A stretch of DNA of 43,316 nucleotides, taken from positions 1-43,316 of the forward strand of contig SVOI01000015.1 in NCBI GenBank assembly GCA_015066465.1, in the 5' to 3' direction. Source of the DNA: Oscillospiraceae bacterium. Lineage in GTDB: Bacteria > Bacillota > Clostridia > Oscillospirales > Acutalibacteraceae. The position numbers were made by a program, and so were the translations under genes. Below the pieces are notes generated by a model. It ran no database searches and had not been told where the DNA came from. It saw only the letters and a list, made by a program, of their open reading frames with translations. Shown in pieces: positions 15,072 through 23,719 of the stretch (its first letter is position 1; each line of letters begins with the position of its first letter).

Positions 15072-15929
15072 TTAATACTCCATATATTTATCAACAATAC
15101 TTTGTGCAGTACCATCATTTATTAACTCGTTTATCGCATTAAGAATTGCAGTTTGTTTTTCACTATCTTCACTAACTACTGCAGCCTTATATTCTGCACT
15201 GTAAAATGTAGAATCAAGTATTTTAAGACCACTTACCTCATCAAGTATATTTCTTGCAAGTGCATCATCTGTTACAATAGCAGTTATTTCACCATTTTTA
15301 AGGGCGTTAACCATTTCTTCATTAGATGTATATTCATTTACGTTATCCTGACCAAAGCCCCACTCGTTAAGTGGTGCAGAAGCAAAAATATCACCAGTTG
15401 TTGATTTTTTAACACCGATTGTAATACCAGACTTTACAGCTTTTGGGTACCCAGCACCATCAAAGCCTGTATAGAAATCGTCATAAAGATTGTAATCGCT
15501 ACTTGCTTTTACAATTACAGATTGAACATCTTTTACATAAACCTCTGAAAGTTTTGCATTTTCAATATTATCTTCAGTTCGATTTACTAAAACATCATAT
15601 TTTTTAGGGTCATAATGACTGCTATGGGCATCTGCCTCAATAAACTCAACGTTCATATTAAGTTCATCTGCAACAGCTTTCATAAGTTCAACGTTTATTC
15701 CGTTTAATTTGTCACCATCTTTATATTTATAAGGTGGGTAGTCAAAACTAAAACCAAGACTAACAATAAGTGTTTCCTTTTCTTTATCTTCTGTTTTCTC
15801 AGTAGTTGAAACAACTTCACTTTCTGTTGTTGTAGGCTCTTCGGTTACATCATCTGGTTTACATGATGCAAATGCTAAAAGCATTGAAACAACAAGTAAC
15901 AGTGAGATTATTTTAAAAGTTTTTTTCAT
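15072..15929 (-). CDS. Solute-binding lipoprotein, family 3 (polar amino-acid type), canonical order
   Basis: 285 residues. A lipoprotein signal with lipobox LAFASC near residue 23 and a Thr/Glu-rich linker lead into the binding protein: SFDYPPYKYKDGDKLNGINV (lobe 1), then GITIGVKKSTTGDIFASAP and the final helix AQSIVDKYMEY. This is the normal SBP_bac_3 order. No permease or ATPase follows; the downstream coupled gene is a cytoplasmic GH3 enzyme. The ABC transporter genes upstream (16182-18575) are separated by a repeat element, so it may share that permease or act as a sensor. ATG 15929 (MKKTFKII) is preferred over an upstream in-frame start because GGAGAG lies 10 nt before it and the signal peptide then begins properly. 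Confidence 0.85.
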   Translation of the reverse strand: MKKTFKIISLLLVVSMLLAFASCKPDDVTEEPTTTESEVVSTTEKTEDKEKETLIVSLGFSFDYPPYKYKDGDKLNGINVELMKAVADELNMNVEFIEADAHSSHYDPKKYDVLVNRTEDNIENAKLSEVYVKDVQSVIVKASSDYNLYDDFYTGFDGAGYPKAVKSGITIGVKKSTTGDIFASAPLNEWGFGQDNVNEYTSNEEMVNALKNGEITAIVTDDALARNILDEVSGLKILDSTFYSAEYKAAVVSEDSEKQTAILNAINELINDGTAQSIVDKYMEY

Positions 15930-16009
15930 TTTGAAAGCACTCTCCAAATTCCATTTGTTAATATAGTTAATCTTACCATTTATCTTACAATAAATCAAGG
16001 GGTTTTCAA

Positions 16010-16184
16010 GGAATTAGGAAGTAGAAAACAGGAATTAGAAAAAATATAAAAATGCATTCTATCATTTAAAATTGGTTTTAACGCCAACTCTAAATAATAG
16101 GATGCATTTAATTTTTTGCGAAGTTCTAATTTCTAATTTCTAATTCCTAATTCCTATTTCCTATTTCCTATTTCCTATTTCCTA
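16010..16184. repeat. Composite inverted repeat with CCTATTT/CCTAATT heptad arms
   Basis: Left arm 16010-16041 (GGAATTA heptads), central hairpin ATGCATTCTATCATTTAAA…TAAATAATAGGATGCAT (16052-16107), and a long right arm 16124-16184 with about eight heptads of CTAATTT, CTAATTC and CTATTTC type. The last heptad contains the stop codon (16182-16184) of the ABC ATPase gene. Confidence 0.85.
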
Positions 16185-16928
16185 AATAAGTACTTTACTC
16201 AAAAAGCTCTTAAGTCTTTCGCCTTTTGGATTCAGGAATATTTCTTCTGGTGTGCCTTCTTCCTGAATTATACCTTCATCGAAGAAGATAACACGTGAAC
16301 CAACTTCTTTTGCAAAGCCCATTTCGTGAGTTACCACAACCATTGTCATACCCTGTGACGCAAGGTCTTTCATAACTTCAAGAACCTCACCAACCATTTC
16401 GGGGTCAAGTGCAGAGGTAGGCTCGTCAAAGAGCATAACCTCTGGTTCCATACAAAGAGCTCTTACAATTGCAACTCTTTGCTTCTGACCACCTGAAAGC
16501 TGACTTGGGAAAGCTTGAGCTCTATCTTTTAAACCAACTCTGTCGAGAAGCTCGAGCGCTTTTTCTTCAGCTTCTTTTTTTGACTTTTTAAGAATTTTTA
16601 TAGGTGCACTTGTCATATTACCAAGAACAGTCATATTAGGGAAAAGATTAAAGTGCTGGAACACCATGCCCATTTTCTGACGATGCTTGTTTATATTTGT
16701 TTTAGGGTTTGTAATATCTGCCCCATTAAATATTATCTGACCGCCAGTTGGAATTTCTAAAAGATTTAAAGAACGAAGAAAAGTAGATTTACCACTACCC
16801 GATGGACCGATAACAACTACAACCTCGCCTTTTTCTATTTCACAGTTGACTCCGTCAAGAGCTTTGACTTCGCCACCATTATAGTGCTTTTTAAGGTCAG
16901 TTACCTTAATCAATGCATTATCGCTCAC
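16182..16928 (-). CDS. Polar amino-acid ABC transporter ATPase, GlnQ-like
   Basis: 248 residues, full family length. Walker [19 protein letters not shown] near residue 41, signature [15 protein letters not shown] near 145, Walker [15 protein letters not shown] and the H-loop VVVTHEMGF. It powers import by dimerising on the cytoplasmic face of the permease. It overlaps the permease gene by 11 nt and is the third gene of the binding protein-permease-ATPase operon. Sequence cannot tell which amino acid is carried. Confidence 0.93.
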   Translation of the reverse strand: MSDNALIKVTDLKKHYNGGEVKALDGVNCEIEKGEVVVVIGPSGSGKSTFLRSLNLLEIPTGGQIIFNGADITNPKTNINKHRQKMGMVFQHFNLFPNMTVLGNMTSAPIKILKKSKKEAEEKALELLDRVGLKDRAQAFPSQLSGGQKQRVAIVRALCMEPEVMLFDEPTSALDPEMVGEVLEVMKDLASQGMTMVVVTHEMGFAKEVGSRVIFFDEGIIQEEGTPEEIFLNPKGERLKSFLSKVLI

Positions 16929-17661
16929 TCTTACGAAGCCTCCTTTCTAATTTTCCTACCAATGAAGAAAGAATTAAAACCATTATAAGATAAATAACAG
17001 CAACAGTAAGAAGTGGAATAAAATAAGAGAACATTCTACCTGCTATTGTATTACCTGCTTTGGTTAAATCTGTTACGCCAACGTAACCAGCAACAGAGGT
17101 TTCTTTAAGGAGTGCAATAAACTCATTACAAAGAGTTGGTAAAACTGCTTTGAACATCTGTGGAATGATTATGTATCTCATTGTCTGGAAATAGTTAAAA
17201 CCAAGGCTTCTGCCAGCTTCAAACTGACCGTGGTCTATTGACATAATACCCGCTCTGAAAATCTCGGCAACATAAGCACCAGAGTTAATACCAAAAGCGA
17301 ATATTGCAACTGGAATTCCATCATCTGCCAAAGCAAAAATAACGAAATAACAAATCATAAGTTGAACAACAACAGGCGTACCACGAGTTACTGTAAGATA
17401 AAATTTGCAAAGCGCATTAAAAAATGCAAGCAAATAGTAACTCGCACCACCACGTACTTTCATTGATTCTCTGTTTTTATCGAATGACGTACGCACTGCG
17501 GCAACTACGATACCTATAACAATACCGATTGCTAAGGCGCCAAGAGTAATAACAAATGTGTTTTTAAGACCATCTAAAATAAACTTATAACGGTCACCAT
17601 CTATCATTATTCTTTTGAATTCTCCGAAAAAAGCCAGAATTTCAGCAATAATTACTGACAT
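16918..17661 (-). CDS. Polar amino-acid ABC transporter permease
   Basis: 247 residues with about five membrane helices. Family marks are [21 protein letters not shown] near the N-terminus, [16 protein letters not shown] and the EAA coupling loop [21 protein letters not shown], then [14 protein letters not shown]. These place it in the HisM/GlnP group that carries amino acids across the membrane. It is located between the binding protein (66 nt and a hairpin upstream) and the ATPase (11-nt overlap). Confidence 0.92.
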   Translation of the reverse strand: MSVIIAEILAFFGEFKRIMIDGDRYKFILDGLKNTFVITLGALAIGIVIGIVVAAVRTSFDKNRESMKVRGGASYYLLAFFNALCKFYLTVTRGTPVVVQLMICYFVIFALADDGIPVAIFAFGINSGAYVAEIFRAGIMSIDHGQFEAGRSLGFNYFQTMRYIIIPQMFKAVLPTLCNEFIALLKETSVAGYVGVTDLTKAGNTIAGRMFSYFIPLLTVAVIYLIMVLILSSLVGKLERRLRKSER

Positions 17662-17693
17662 AAAATCTTCCTTTCACATAAAACAGAAAAACA

Positions 17694-17712
17694 GGGCGGA
17701 GTGGCTCCGCCC
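17694..17712 (-). terminator. Intra-operon hairpin between binding protein and permease
   Basis: GGGCGGAG-TGG-CTCCGCCC on the plus strand, read on the minus strand and followed by TGTTTTTCTGTTTT. Such partial terminators or stabilising hairpins after the first gene commonly give excess binding protein over membrane parts. Confidence 0.7.
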
Positions 17713-17726
17713 TAAAAATAAACTAA

Positions 17727-18575
17727 TTATTCTGCAGGGAGATAGAATGGGTCGAGGTCTTCCTTAGCTTGGATTTTGCCATCTTCTTTTACGATAATAG
17801 CCTGAATACCTTTTGCATAAGATGATGAGAACTCAACGCTTTCGAGTCTTTCAGGAGTAACTGTCATACCAGCCATACCCATATCATATTTACCAGCCTG
17901 AACGCCTGGGATAATTGAGTCGAATGCAACGTTTTCGATAACAAGATCATAACCTAATTTATCAGCAATAATCTTTGCTACTTCAACGTCGATACCGTAA
18001 TACATATCGCCATCGATGTATTCGTATGGAGGGAATTCTGCATTTGTTGCCATAACAAGATTTGGTTTATCTGTATCAACAGCCGTTACAGGAACGCCAG
18101 CGAGTTCTTCTGTTGCATCGCCTGAGTTGATGTATTTGTCAACAATCTTTTTAACAGAACCATCATCAATAAGAGCTTTGAGAGCACCATCTACTGCATC
18201 TTTGAGCTCTGTGTCACCCTTCTGGAAGCAGATAGCGTAATCTTCTTCTGTATATTCTGTTTCAAGAATTTTAAGACCTGTGTTTGCAGCAACGTAAGCT
18301 TTAGCTGGTTCGTTATCAATGATAACGATGTCAACCTTATTATTCTTAAGAGCTTCAACTGCGAGAGCACCATTGTCATAACGAACAACAGCATCTTCAC
18401 CAAAGTCACCTGATGAATAAATATCACCAGTTGTATTTGTCTGAACACCGATTTTGATTGTTTCTTTTGCGTTATCGCCATTGTTTTCTTTATCAGCATT
18501 ACCGCCACAAGCAGCAAAAGCGCCGATTAAAGCAATAACAAGAACGATTGAAAGTACTTTTACAAACTTTTTCAT
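17727..18575 (-). CDS. Amino-acid-binding lipoprotein with circularly permuted lobes
   Basis: 282 residues. The lipobox IGAFAAC ends near residue 23. The chain then begins with IKIGVQTNTTGDIYSS, VDIVIIDNEPAKAYV and the helix VKKIVDKYI, which in normal family-3 binding proteins form the second half. After a linker (residues about 150-172) it continues with LVMATNAEFPPYEYIDG, GIDVEVAKIIADKLGYDL and GMAGMTVTPERLESVEFSS, normally the first half. The order is thus swapped, with all ligand-lobe motifs present once. It heads the operon with permease and ATPase, so it is likely a working import receptor at the outer membrane leaflet. The neighbour at 15072-15929 has the normal order. Confidence 0.88.
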   Translation of the reverse strand: MKKFVKVLSIVLVIALIGAFAACGGNADKENNGDNAKETIKIGVQTNTTGDIYSSGDFGEDAVVRYDNGALAVEALKNNKVDIVIIDNEPAKAYVAANTGLKILETEYTEEDYAICFQKGDTELKDAVDGALKALIDDGSVKKIVDKYINSGDATEELAGVPVTAVDTDKPNLVMATNAEFPPYEYIDGDMYYGIDVEVAKIIADKLGYDLVIENVAFDSIIPGVQAGKYDMGMAGMTVTPERLESVEFSSSYAKGIQAIIVKEDGKIQAKEDLDPFYLPAE

Positions 18576-18612
18576 TTCTAAAACCTCACTAAATATTTTT
18601 TGGAATGAGTGG

Positions 18613-18641
18613 ATTATACACTATATCCATTAGAATTGCAA
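18613..18641 (-). promoter_or_regulatory. Promoter of the amino-acid ABC operon
   Basis: TTGCAA (18636-18641), 17-bp spacer, TATAAT (18613-18618), minus strand. A plus-strand TATAAT at 18730-18735 probably serves the divergent LRR-dockerin gene, without a clear -35. Confidence 0.75.
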
Positions 18642-18768
18642 TACTTTTTTCAAAAATATGTAAATTTTATGTATTTTATTTCATTTTTACATTTTAAAAT
18701 TACATATATACAAACTTAAAAAAATGTTGTATAATAAGTTGTAGAATACTTATTTTGGAGTTTTAATT

Positions 18769-19872
18769 ATGAAAAAATTACTTTCTATTGTACTCGCAGT
18801 TGCTATAACTGTTATTCTTTCGCCTGTTGCACTCGCAGCAACTTACGAAAACTACACTTATGAAGTAAATAGCGATAACACTATTACCATTACTGGCTTC
18901 AATAACTTGCATTCAACTTCAATAAACATTCCTGAAACTATTGATGGCAAAACAGTTACCGCTATTGGCAACGAGGTTTTCAGAAACAAGCCTTCTATTA
19001 AAGAAGTTAAAATACCAAATACTGTTACATCTATTGGCGATTATGCATTTTATAACTGCCACAAGCTTACCACAGTCACTCTTAGTAACTCTGTTAAATC
19101 AATAGGCGCTAACTGTTTTAACCTTTGCGAGTCACTTAGTAGCATACATCTTAATAACGTTGAAACCATTGGCGAATTCGCATTTTTCGGTTGTAAAAAG
19201 ATGACAAGTGTTAATTTAGGCTCTTCTTTAAAAGAAATTCCTAAAAGAGCATTTTCTGATTGCAAAGCTTTAACAAGTATTACATTCCCAAAAACAGGTT
19301 TAAAAGCAATTGGTGATTACGCTTTTTCTAACTGTAAAAGTATTCCTTCTATTACTTTCCCTAATTCAGTAAAAACTATTGGTCTTAGTGCTTTTTCAAA
19401 CAATGAGGCTTTAGAAACTGTTGATTTTGGTCGTGGCGTTACAGATATTGGTTCTTATGCTTTTGAAAACTGCCCGTTACTTCTTAACGTAACAATTCCT
19501 GAAAACGTTAAAACAGTAGGAAGATTTGCTTTTGCAATACGAATTGATAACGAGTTTGGTCACCAGAGAAGCTTTAAATATTCGTGCTACTCAACTTGCC
19601 CTTCTGCAGTTATTTATGCCGCAGAAGCAGGAATTGACCCATATTTAATTGACCTCAAGAAATCTGTTAAATACGGCGACGTTAATGGCGACGAAAAAGT
19701 AACAACAGAAGATGCAAGAATCATTTTAAAAGCACACGCTAAACTCTCAGCACCACTCGATGAAACACGAAAAGAGTTTATTGACGTAAACTTAGACGGC
19801 GTTTGTGATATACAAGATGCAAGACTTATTTTAAGAAAAGCTATAATGCAAGAAGCTCAGGCAACAGCCTGA
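18769..19872 (+). CDS. Secreted LRR_5 (BspA-like) protein with C-terminal dockerin
   Basis: 367 residues. The signal peptide ends near VALAATYE (about residue 24). Residues about 50-270 hold nine or so LRR_5 repeats (for example TSIGDYAFYNCHKLTTVTLS). The C-terminal ~65 residues are a type I dockerin with two Ca-binding loops, DVNGDEKVTTEDARIILK and DVNLDGVCDIQDARLILR. A dockerin binds a cohesin on a scaffold protein, so this LRR protein is predicted to be attached to a cellulosome-like complex or the cell surface rather than free. No cohesin gene is in the window. Its stop codon lies in a perfect terminator stem. Confidence 0.88.
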   Translation: MKKLLSIVLAVAITVILSPVALAATYENYTYEVNSDNTITITGFNNLHSTSINIPETIDGKTVTAIGNEVFRNKPSIKEVKIPNTVTSIGDYAFYNCHKLTTVTLSNSVKSIGANCFNLCESLSSIHLNNVETIGEFAFFGCKKMTSVNLGSSLKEIPKRAFSDCKALTSITFPKTGLKAIGDYAFSNCKSIPSITFPNSVKTIGLSAFSNNEALETVDFGRGVTDIGSYAFENCPLLLNVTIPENVKTVGRFAFAIRIDNEFGHQRSFKYSCYSTCPSAVIYAAEAGIDPYLIDLKKSVKYGDVNGDEKVTTEDARIILKAHAKLSAPLDETRKEFIDVNLDGVCDIQDARLILRKAIMQEAQATA

Positions 19873-19881
19873 GCTTCTTTT
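19852..19881 (+). terminator. Terminator overlapping the LRR-dockerin stop codon
   Basis: Perfect 11-bp stem GAAGCTCAGGC / GCCTGAGCTTC with loop AACA, followed by TTTTCTT. The last codons and TGA stop (19870-19872) are part of the stem. Confidence 0.8.
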
Positions 19882-19884
19882 CTT

Positions 19885-20154
19885 AGTGCTGAGTGCTGAG
19901 TGCAAAGTGCTGAGTTTCGGGGCTACGCCGCAATTATAATAATTTATTGTAACAGTTAATTTATCTTTTCATTTTCACTAATTATATATAGAAAAAGTTT
20001 AATATTAAAACTATAAATAACATAATAAAAAATTCTATCATTTAAAGTTTATTGTAAACCCAAATGATAGAATTTTGTTGTTTTTATTAATTAATAATTA
20101 TAATCAAGGCGAAGCCTTCCTTAACTTTGCACTCAGCACTCAGCATTCAGCACT
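19885..20154. repeat. Composite inverted repeat with CAGCACT heptad arms
   Basis: Left arm 19885-19914 (AGTGCTG heptads) and right arm 20124-20154 (CAGCACT heptads) are inverted copies. Inner modules: GGC-TAC-GCC (19921-19929) next to ATTATAAT on the left and AAGGC-GAA-GCCTT (20106-20118) next to TAATTATAAT on the right. Central hairpin AATTCTATCATTT / AAATGATAGAATT (20031-20074). The right arm ends 2 nt before the EamA gene stop. Nothing else is seen in this 284-nt gap. Confidence 0.85.
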
Positions 20155-20156
20155 TA

Positions 20157-21059
20157 TTAAGCGTCATAAAGACCAAGCACTACAATACCTGCAACTGCAA
20201 CTAAAATCATAGCATAATGCTTCCACGAAAGTTTTTCTTTTAAGAAAATTCTGCCCCAGAGAACAGATGCTGCACAGTAAGCTGAAATAATTGGTGCTGC
20301 CATTGCAACATGTGCCTCATCACCTATTGCATAAATATAAGCAAACTGACCAGCAGTTTCAAATAAAGCACCAATGTACTTAGGACCTTCTTTTTTAGGT
20401 AAATACTTTTGCTTTTTAATGAATTTAACGTAGATAAACGAAGCAATACCGCAAACCAAGAATGTTAATTCATAAGCAACGTTTGCAACATCTTCGTCTA
20501 AGGTTTCTAAAACAAGGCTGTCAGCAAATGTACCGAGAGCATCTAAAAGACAATAAAGAAGTGGTAAAATAATCGCTAAAGCACTTTTTGAATATTTATA
20601 ATTCGCTTTATCTTGTCTTTTCTTTCTTAAATCTTCATCTTCGCTCATTTCTACAAAGCCAAGACCAACAACACCAACACACACAAGAGCGATTGCAATA
20701 TATTGTGGAACTGCTAAAATATCGCCGGTAATAATACAAAGAAGTGCAACCAAAGCACCTGATGAGTTACATATTGGTGAAGAAATTGAAAGTTCAATAT
20801 ATCTTAAACCAATATAACCTAAAGTCATTGAACCTATGTAAAGTAATGAAACTGGTAAGTAACGAAGCATTGCATCGAAATTAAACTCTACGCCTGAAAC
20901 GAAAATTTCGTAAAAAGCGTGAATACCCATTACAACGCCGACCGCTGTCACCATTTTAAAATGACTGTATTTATCTTTAGCATCTGCACAGCCAATTTTT
21001 GAGAAAAGGTCTGAACCACTCCAACAAATTAAAGCGATTATAGAAAACCAGAACCACAT
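20157..21059 (-). CDS. EamA/DMT-family transporter
   Basis: 300 residues with ten hydrophobic segments arranged as two repeated halves. The first half starts WFWFSIIALICWSGSDLFSK, and the second half carries FVCGIASFIYVKF-like helices ending in ILVAVAGIVVLGLYDA. A charged cytoplasmic loop (SEDEDLRKKRQDKANYKYSK) lies mid-chain. Drug/metabolite-transporter proteins export or import small metabolites; substrate not visible. No partner in an operon: convergent repeat downstream, A+T-rich gap upstream. Confidence 0.8.
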   Translation of the reverse strand: MWFWFSIIALICWSGSDLFSKIGCADAKDKYSHFKMVTAVGVVMGIHAFYEIFVSGVEFNFDAMLRYLPVSLLYIGSMTLGYIGLRYIELSISSPICNSSGALVALLCIITGDILAVPQYIAIALVCVGVVGLGFVEMSEDEDLRKKRQDKANYKYSKSALAIILPLLYCLLDALGTFADSLVLETLDEDVANVAYELTFLVCGIASFIYVKFIKKQKYLPKKEGPKYIGALFETAGQFAYIYAIGDEAHVAMAAPIISAYCAASVLWGRIFLKEKLSWKHYAMILVAVAGIVVLGLYDA

Positions 21060-21250
21060 AATTTTTCACATCCCTGAAATCTTAATATTTCTTAATTTTG
21101 CTAAAAAAGAATATATCACTTTATTTTTTTATAGTCAAGAATTTTCTATAAAAAATTTTTAAAGAAATGTTAATTTTATGATTAGGAAGTGATAAGTGTG
21201 TCAGTGTGTCAGTAAGTCGGTTAGTCAGTGGTTAGATTACGAACCATAAT

Positions 21251-21379
21251 TGACCGCTTAGTTTGGATGCAGAAGGCGTTTTCTTCACCCCGAAGTCGTA
21301 AGACGAGTGGGTGAAAAAATGACTAAAACCCCCGAAGTCTGAACTTCAGAGGTTTGTTCTGCGCAAAAATAAGCGGTCA
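21251..21379. repeat. 129-bp multi-hairpin inverted element next to the PAP2 gene
   Basis: A perfect 10-bp terminal inverted repeat, TGACCGCTTA (21251-21260) and TAAGCGGTCA (21370-21379), encloses a second stem GCAGAA/TTCTGC (21269-21274 with 21357-21362). Inside are two hairpins, TTCACCC…GGGTGAA (around 21284-21315) and AACCCCCGAAGTC…GACTTC-like…GAGGTT (21328-21354). The right end touches the PAP2 stop codon (21380-21382). The 21061-21250 stretch to its left holds only A+T-rich DNA and a GTGTGTCA-type degenerate repeat (21187-21235). Confidence 0.7.
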
Positions 21380-21985
21380 TTAGATTTCGCCAAAAATCTT
21401 TGTGATTAACTTTTCACCAAGAATTTTCTTAGCAAGTGGCATACCATATTTAAATAATACAACTGCTAAGATACCGCCGATAATACCAACTATTGTACCA
21501 ACGATAACATCCGTTGGGTAGTGAACGTGAATGTAAACTCTTGAGAAACCAACAAGTAAAGCAAGAATGAAAATCGGAATACCAAATTTTTTGTTTGCTT
21601 TAATAAGAAGTGGTGTTGCTGCACCTAATGAAGATGAAGTGTGACCAGATGGGAATGAGAAGCTGTGTGGTCTTTCAACTAAATTAGGGTAAATAAATTC
21701 GCCTGGCCAACCATCAAAGTTAAATGGTCTTGGTCTTTCAAAGATTTGTTTAAGAACAAGGTTATTGATACAGCTTGCAATACCTAAACCTAAAATAACG
21801 AGTACGCCTAATTTTCTTGTTTTCTTGAATATGCAAAGAATTAAACCTAAAGCAATCCAGAAAATACCGTCATCACCTAAGTGAGTAATAAATACCATAA
21901 TCGCATCGAGAACAGGATTCCAGAGTTTTTCAACTAATTGGAATACTGACCAATCGAAATTGGTAAAGCCTGCAAAAATATCCAT
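21380..21985 (-). CDS. PAP2-superfamily membrane phosphatase
   Basis: 201 residues, about six membrane helices. The three catalytic motifs are present: KQIFERPRPF (KxxxxxxRP), FPSGHTSSS (PSGH) and SRVYIHVHYPTDV (SRxxxxxHxxxD). The family removes phosphate from lipid phosphates such as undecaprenyl-PP or phosphatidylglycerol-P on the outer membrane face. Single gene with a TAGGAGG ribosome site; a structured inverted element abuts its stop codon. Exact lipid substrate unknown. Confidence 0.88.
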   Translation of the reverse strand: MDIFAGFTNFDWSVFQLVEKLWNPVLDAIMVFITHLGDDGIFWIALGLILCIFKKTRKLGVLVILGLGIASCINNLVLKQIFERPRPFNFDGWPGEFIYPNLVERPHSFSFPSGHTSSSLGAATPLLIKANKKFGIPIFILALLVGFSRVYIHVHYPTDVIVGTIVGIIGGILAVVLFKYGMPLAKKILGEKLITKIFGEI

Positions 21986-22039
21986 AATTTTGCCTCCTAA
22001 TAAAATATAAGTTGATTTTACACTCTACAATATAAAAAG

Positions 22040-22564
22040 TCAAGAGAGTTTGTTTTTTAATTTATTAAATAATGGTGCTAAACGCTTTTTAAATACAGTA
22101 AACATAACGTCATACATTATAAAGACCAAATTAAACATAACCGCAAACAAAGGAATTGTAAACTTACCTAAATCTTCATCTAAAAACGGCAACTTAAAAA
22201 TAAAAGTAACAATTAAACCGATTGCCGTAATCGCAACGTTAAATGCAACTAATTTCACAACCCACGAAAGCACCTTTGGTAGTTTTTCAAAAATTGGTTT
22301 TAATAGTGGGTAATACCCGAAAAACAGCGTATAGTTAAGCGCAGTTTCTTTATCAGTTAAAAGAATGAACGAAATAAGGCTTGTTACAAAGAACACCCCA
22401 ACAGCCCATTTTTTACCGATAATTTCGTTAACTGCAAAAACTATTGCACCAGTTACTATAGGAATTACATACATCATAGACGGCATTATGTTTGTGAGTA
22501 GCATTATAACCACCGACAACGCTGAAACCATACCGCTGATGGTTGTATATCTCGTTTTTTTCAT
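22040..22564 (-). CDS. Multi-pass membrane protein, ECF S-component-like, function unknown
   Basis: 174 residues with five or six hydrophobic segments and basic ends. It begins MKKTRYTTISGMVSALSVVI, similar in style to substrate-capture (S) components of ECF vitamin transporters, but I see no diagnostic motif and no energy-coupling genes nearby. ATG 22564 is used: it lies one base after the stop of the zinc-ribbon gene; an in-frame TTG at 22573 would overlap that gene. The tight junction implies co-expression with the upstream zinc-ribbon membrane protein. Confidence 0.7.
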   Translation of the reverse strand: MKKTRYTTISGMVSALSVVIMLLTNIMPSMMYVIPIVTGAIVFAVNEIIGKKWAVGVFFVTSLISFILLTDKETALNYTLFFGYYPLLKPIFEKLPKVLSWVVKLVAFNVAITAIGLIVTFIFKLPFLDEDLGKFTIPLFAVMFNLVFIMYDVMFTVFKKRLAPLFNKLKNKLS

Positions 22565-22565
22565 A

Positions 22566-23693
22566 TCAGTCAACTAAAGTAACTGTTTCGTTGTATGTGA
22601 CAGAAGCAGGAACGCTTTCAAATATATTTGTAGTTTCATCACCAAATTCAATACATTCTACATATTCATCGGGAATATAACGAGACGAAAGGTCTGCTTC
22701 AGTAATAATATTCTTATCCTCTGTTTCATAATCCTTATAAATGTCGTAGAAACCTACAGTACCATTTGATGAAATTTTAATATAATTGAATGGGAAATAG
22801 AAGTCACAACCGAATTCTTCGTTTGTTGCATCGTTTTCAAACTCTATTAATGATGTGCCTATATGGCAGTAAACATCCTTGCCATTCATATTACGGAGAT
22901 GTGAATTAAGCCCATATATTTTAAGCTCGCCATTCTCCGTAAGCTCCGCCGCCAAATCTATTGAATCCTTGTAGGCATCCTCATCAAAATCCACTATTTT
23001 AACATCATTCTCATCATAAAGCGTTAAAGCGAAATCTATCTCATTATCCAAAATATAGTTCCCTGGAAAGCTAAAATCATCCTGCCATTCATCAGTACTG
23101 GAATCATAATATTCATCATGTGAACCATAATATTCAAAATACATCTCAGCAATATCTATAGTAAGGCAATCGTCAACCTTGTCAAATGTTGCACCATCAA
23201 CATAAGTACGAAGTGAGAAGTTATGAATAATTAAATCTTCACCCACAGCAACTTCTTCACTGAAAGCAGACTCAATACCTTCAAAGACATCATCAACTGC
23301 ACTGAATGCAAGGTCTAAAACATTTGCAAAAATATTGATTGCAAAAATCACTATTAAAACAATAGCAACTGGTTTAAATTTCTTTCTACCATTTTTATCC
23401 TGCTCAATAAATGCTTTTTTCGCAATTTTCTTTACATCTTCTGCACCTTTAATATTTGCTAAATCGTTTATATCAAACTTCTGACTTGCATCAGTTTTTG
23501 GGGCTTTCTCATAGTCATAAGTTTTACTTTTGTGCTCTTCAGCAGCGGTTCTGTAATCATTAGCTCTGAAATATTTATCGTCAGGCAAATGTGTTGAGTG
23601 GTCGCAATGTTTGTTTGAAACCGCACCACAATGTGGACACATATAGTCCTGCTCATTTACAACTACTTTACCACAGCTATCGCATTTATGCAT
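22566..23693 (-). CDS. Zinc-ribbon, single-pass membrane protein
   Basis: 375 residues. An N-terminal zinc ribbon (CDSCGKVVVNEQDYMCPHCG) is followed by a polar linker, one membrane helix (VAIVLIVIFAINIFANVLDL, about residue 108-128) and a ~240-residue acidic extracellular domain that I do not recognise. Topology would be zinc ribbon inside, large domain outside. It is the first gene of a two-gene unit with the multi-pass protein at 22040-22564. Function unknown; a sensing or envelope role is a guess from topology only. Confidence 0.75.
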   Translation of the reverse strand: MHKCDSCGKVVVNEQDYMCPHCGAVSNKHCDHSTHLPDDKYFRANDYRTAAEEHKSKTYDYEKAPKTDASQKFDINDLANIKGAEDVKKIAKKAFIEQDKNGRKKFKPVAIVLIVIFAINIFANVLDLAFSAVDDVFEGIESAFSEEVAVGEDLIIHNFSLRTYVDGATFDKVDDCLTIDIAEMYFEYYGSHDEYYDSSTDEWQDDFSFPGNYILDNEIDFALTLYDENDVKIVDFDEDAYKDSIDLAAELTENGELKIYGLNSHLRNMNGKDVYCHIGTSLIEFENDATNEEFGCDFYFPFNYIKISSNGTVGFYDIYKDYETEDKNIITEADLSSRYIPDEYVECIEFGDETTNIFESVPASVTYNETVTLVD

Positions 23694-23719
23694 AATTCTT
23701 CCTCCCGTTCAAAAGAGAT

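Noticed and set aside
21187..21235. Left heptad arm of a composite repeat (GTGTGTCA/GTAAGTCG)
   Set aside because: Period is nearer 8 than 7, there is no inverted partner on the right and no central hairpin, so I list it only as a degenerate repeat.
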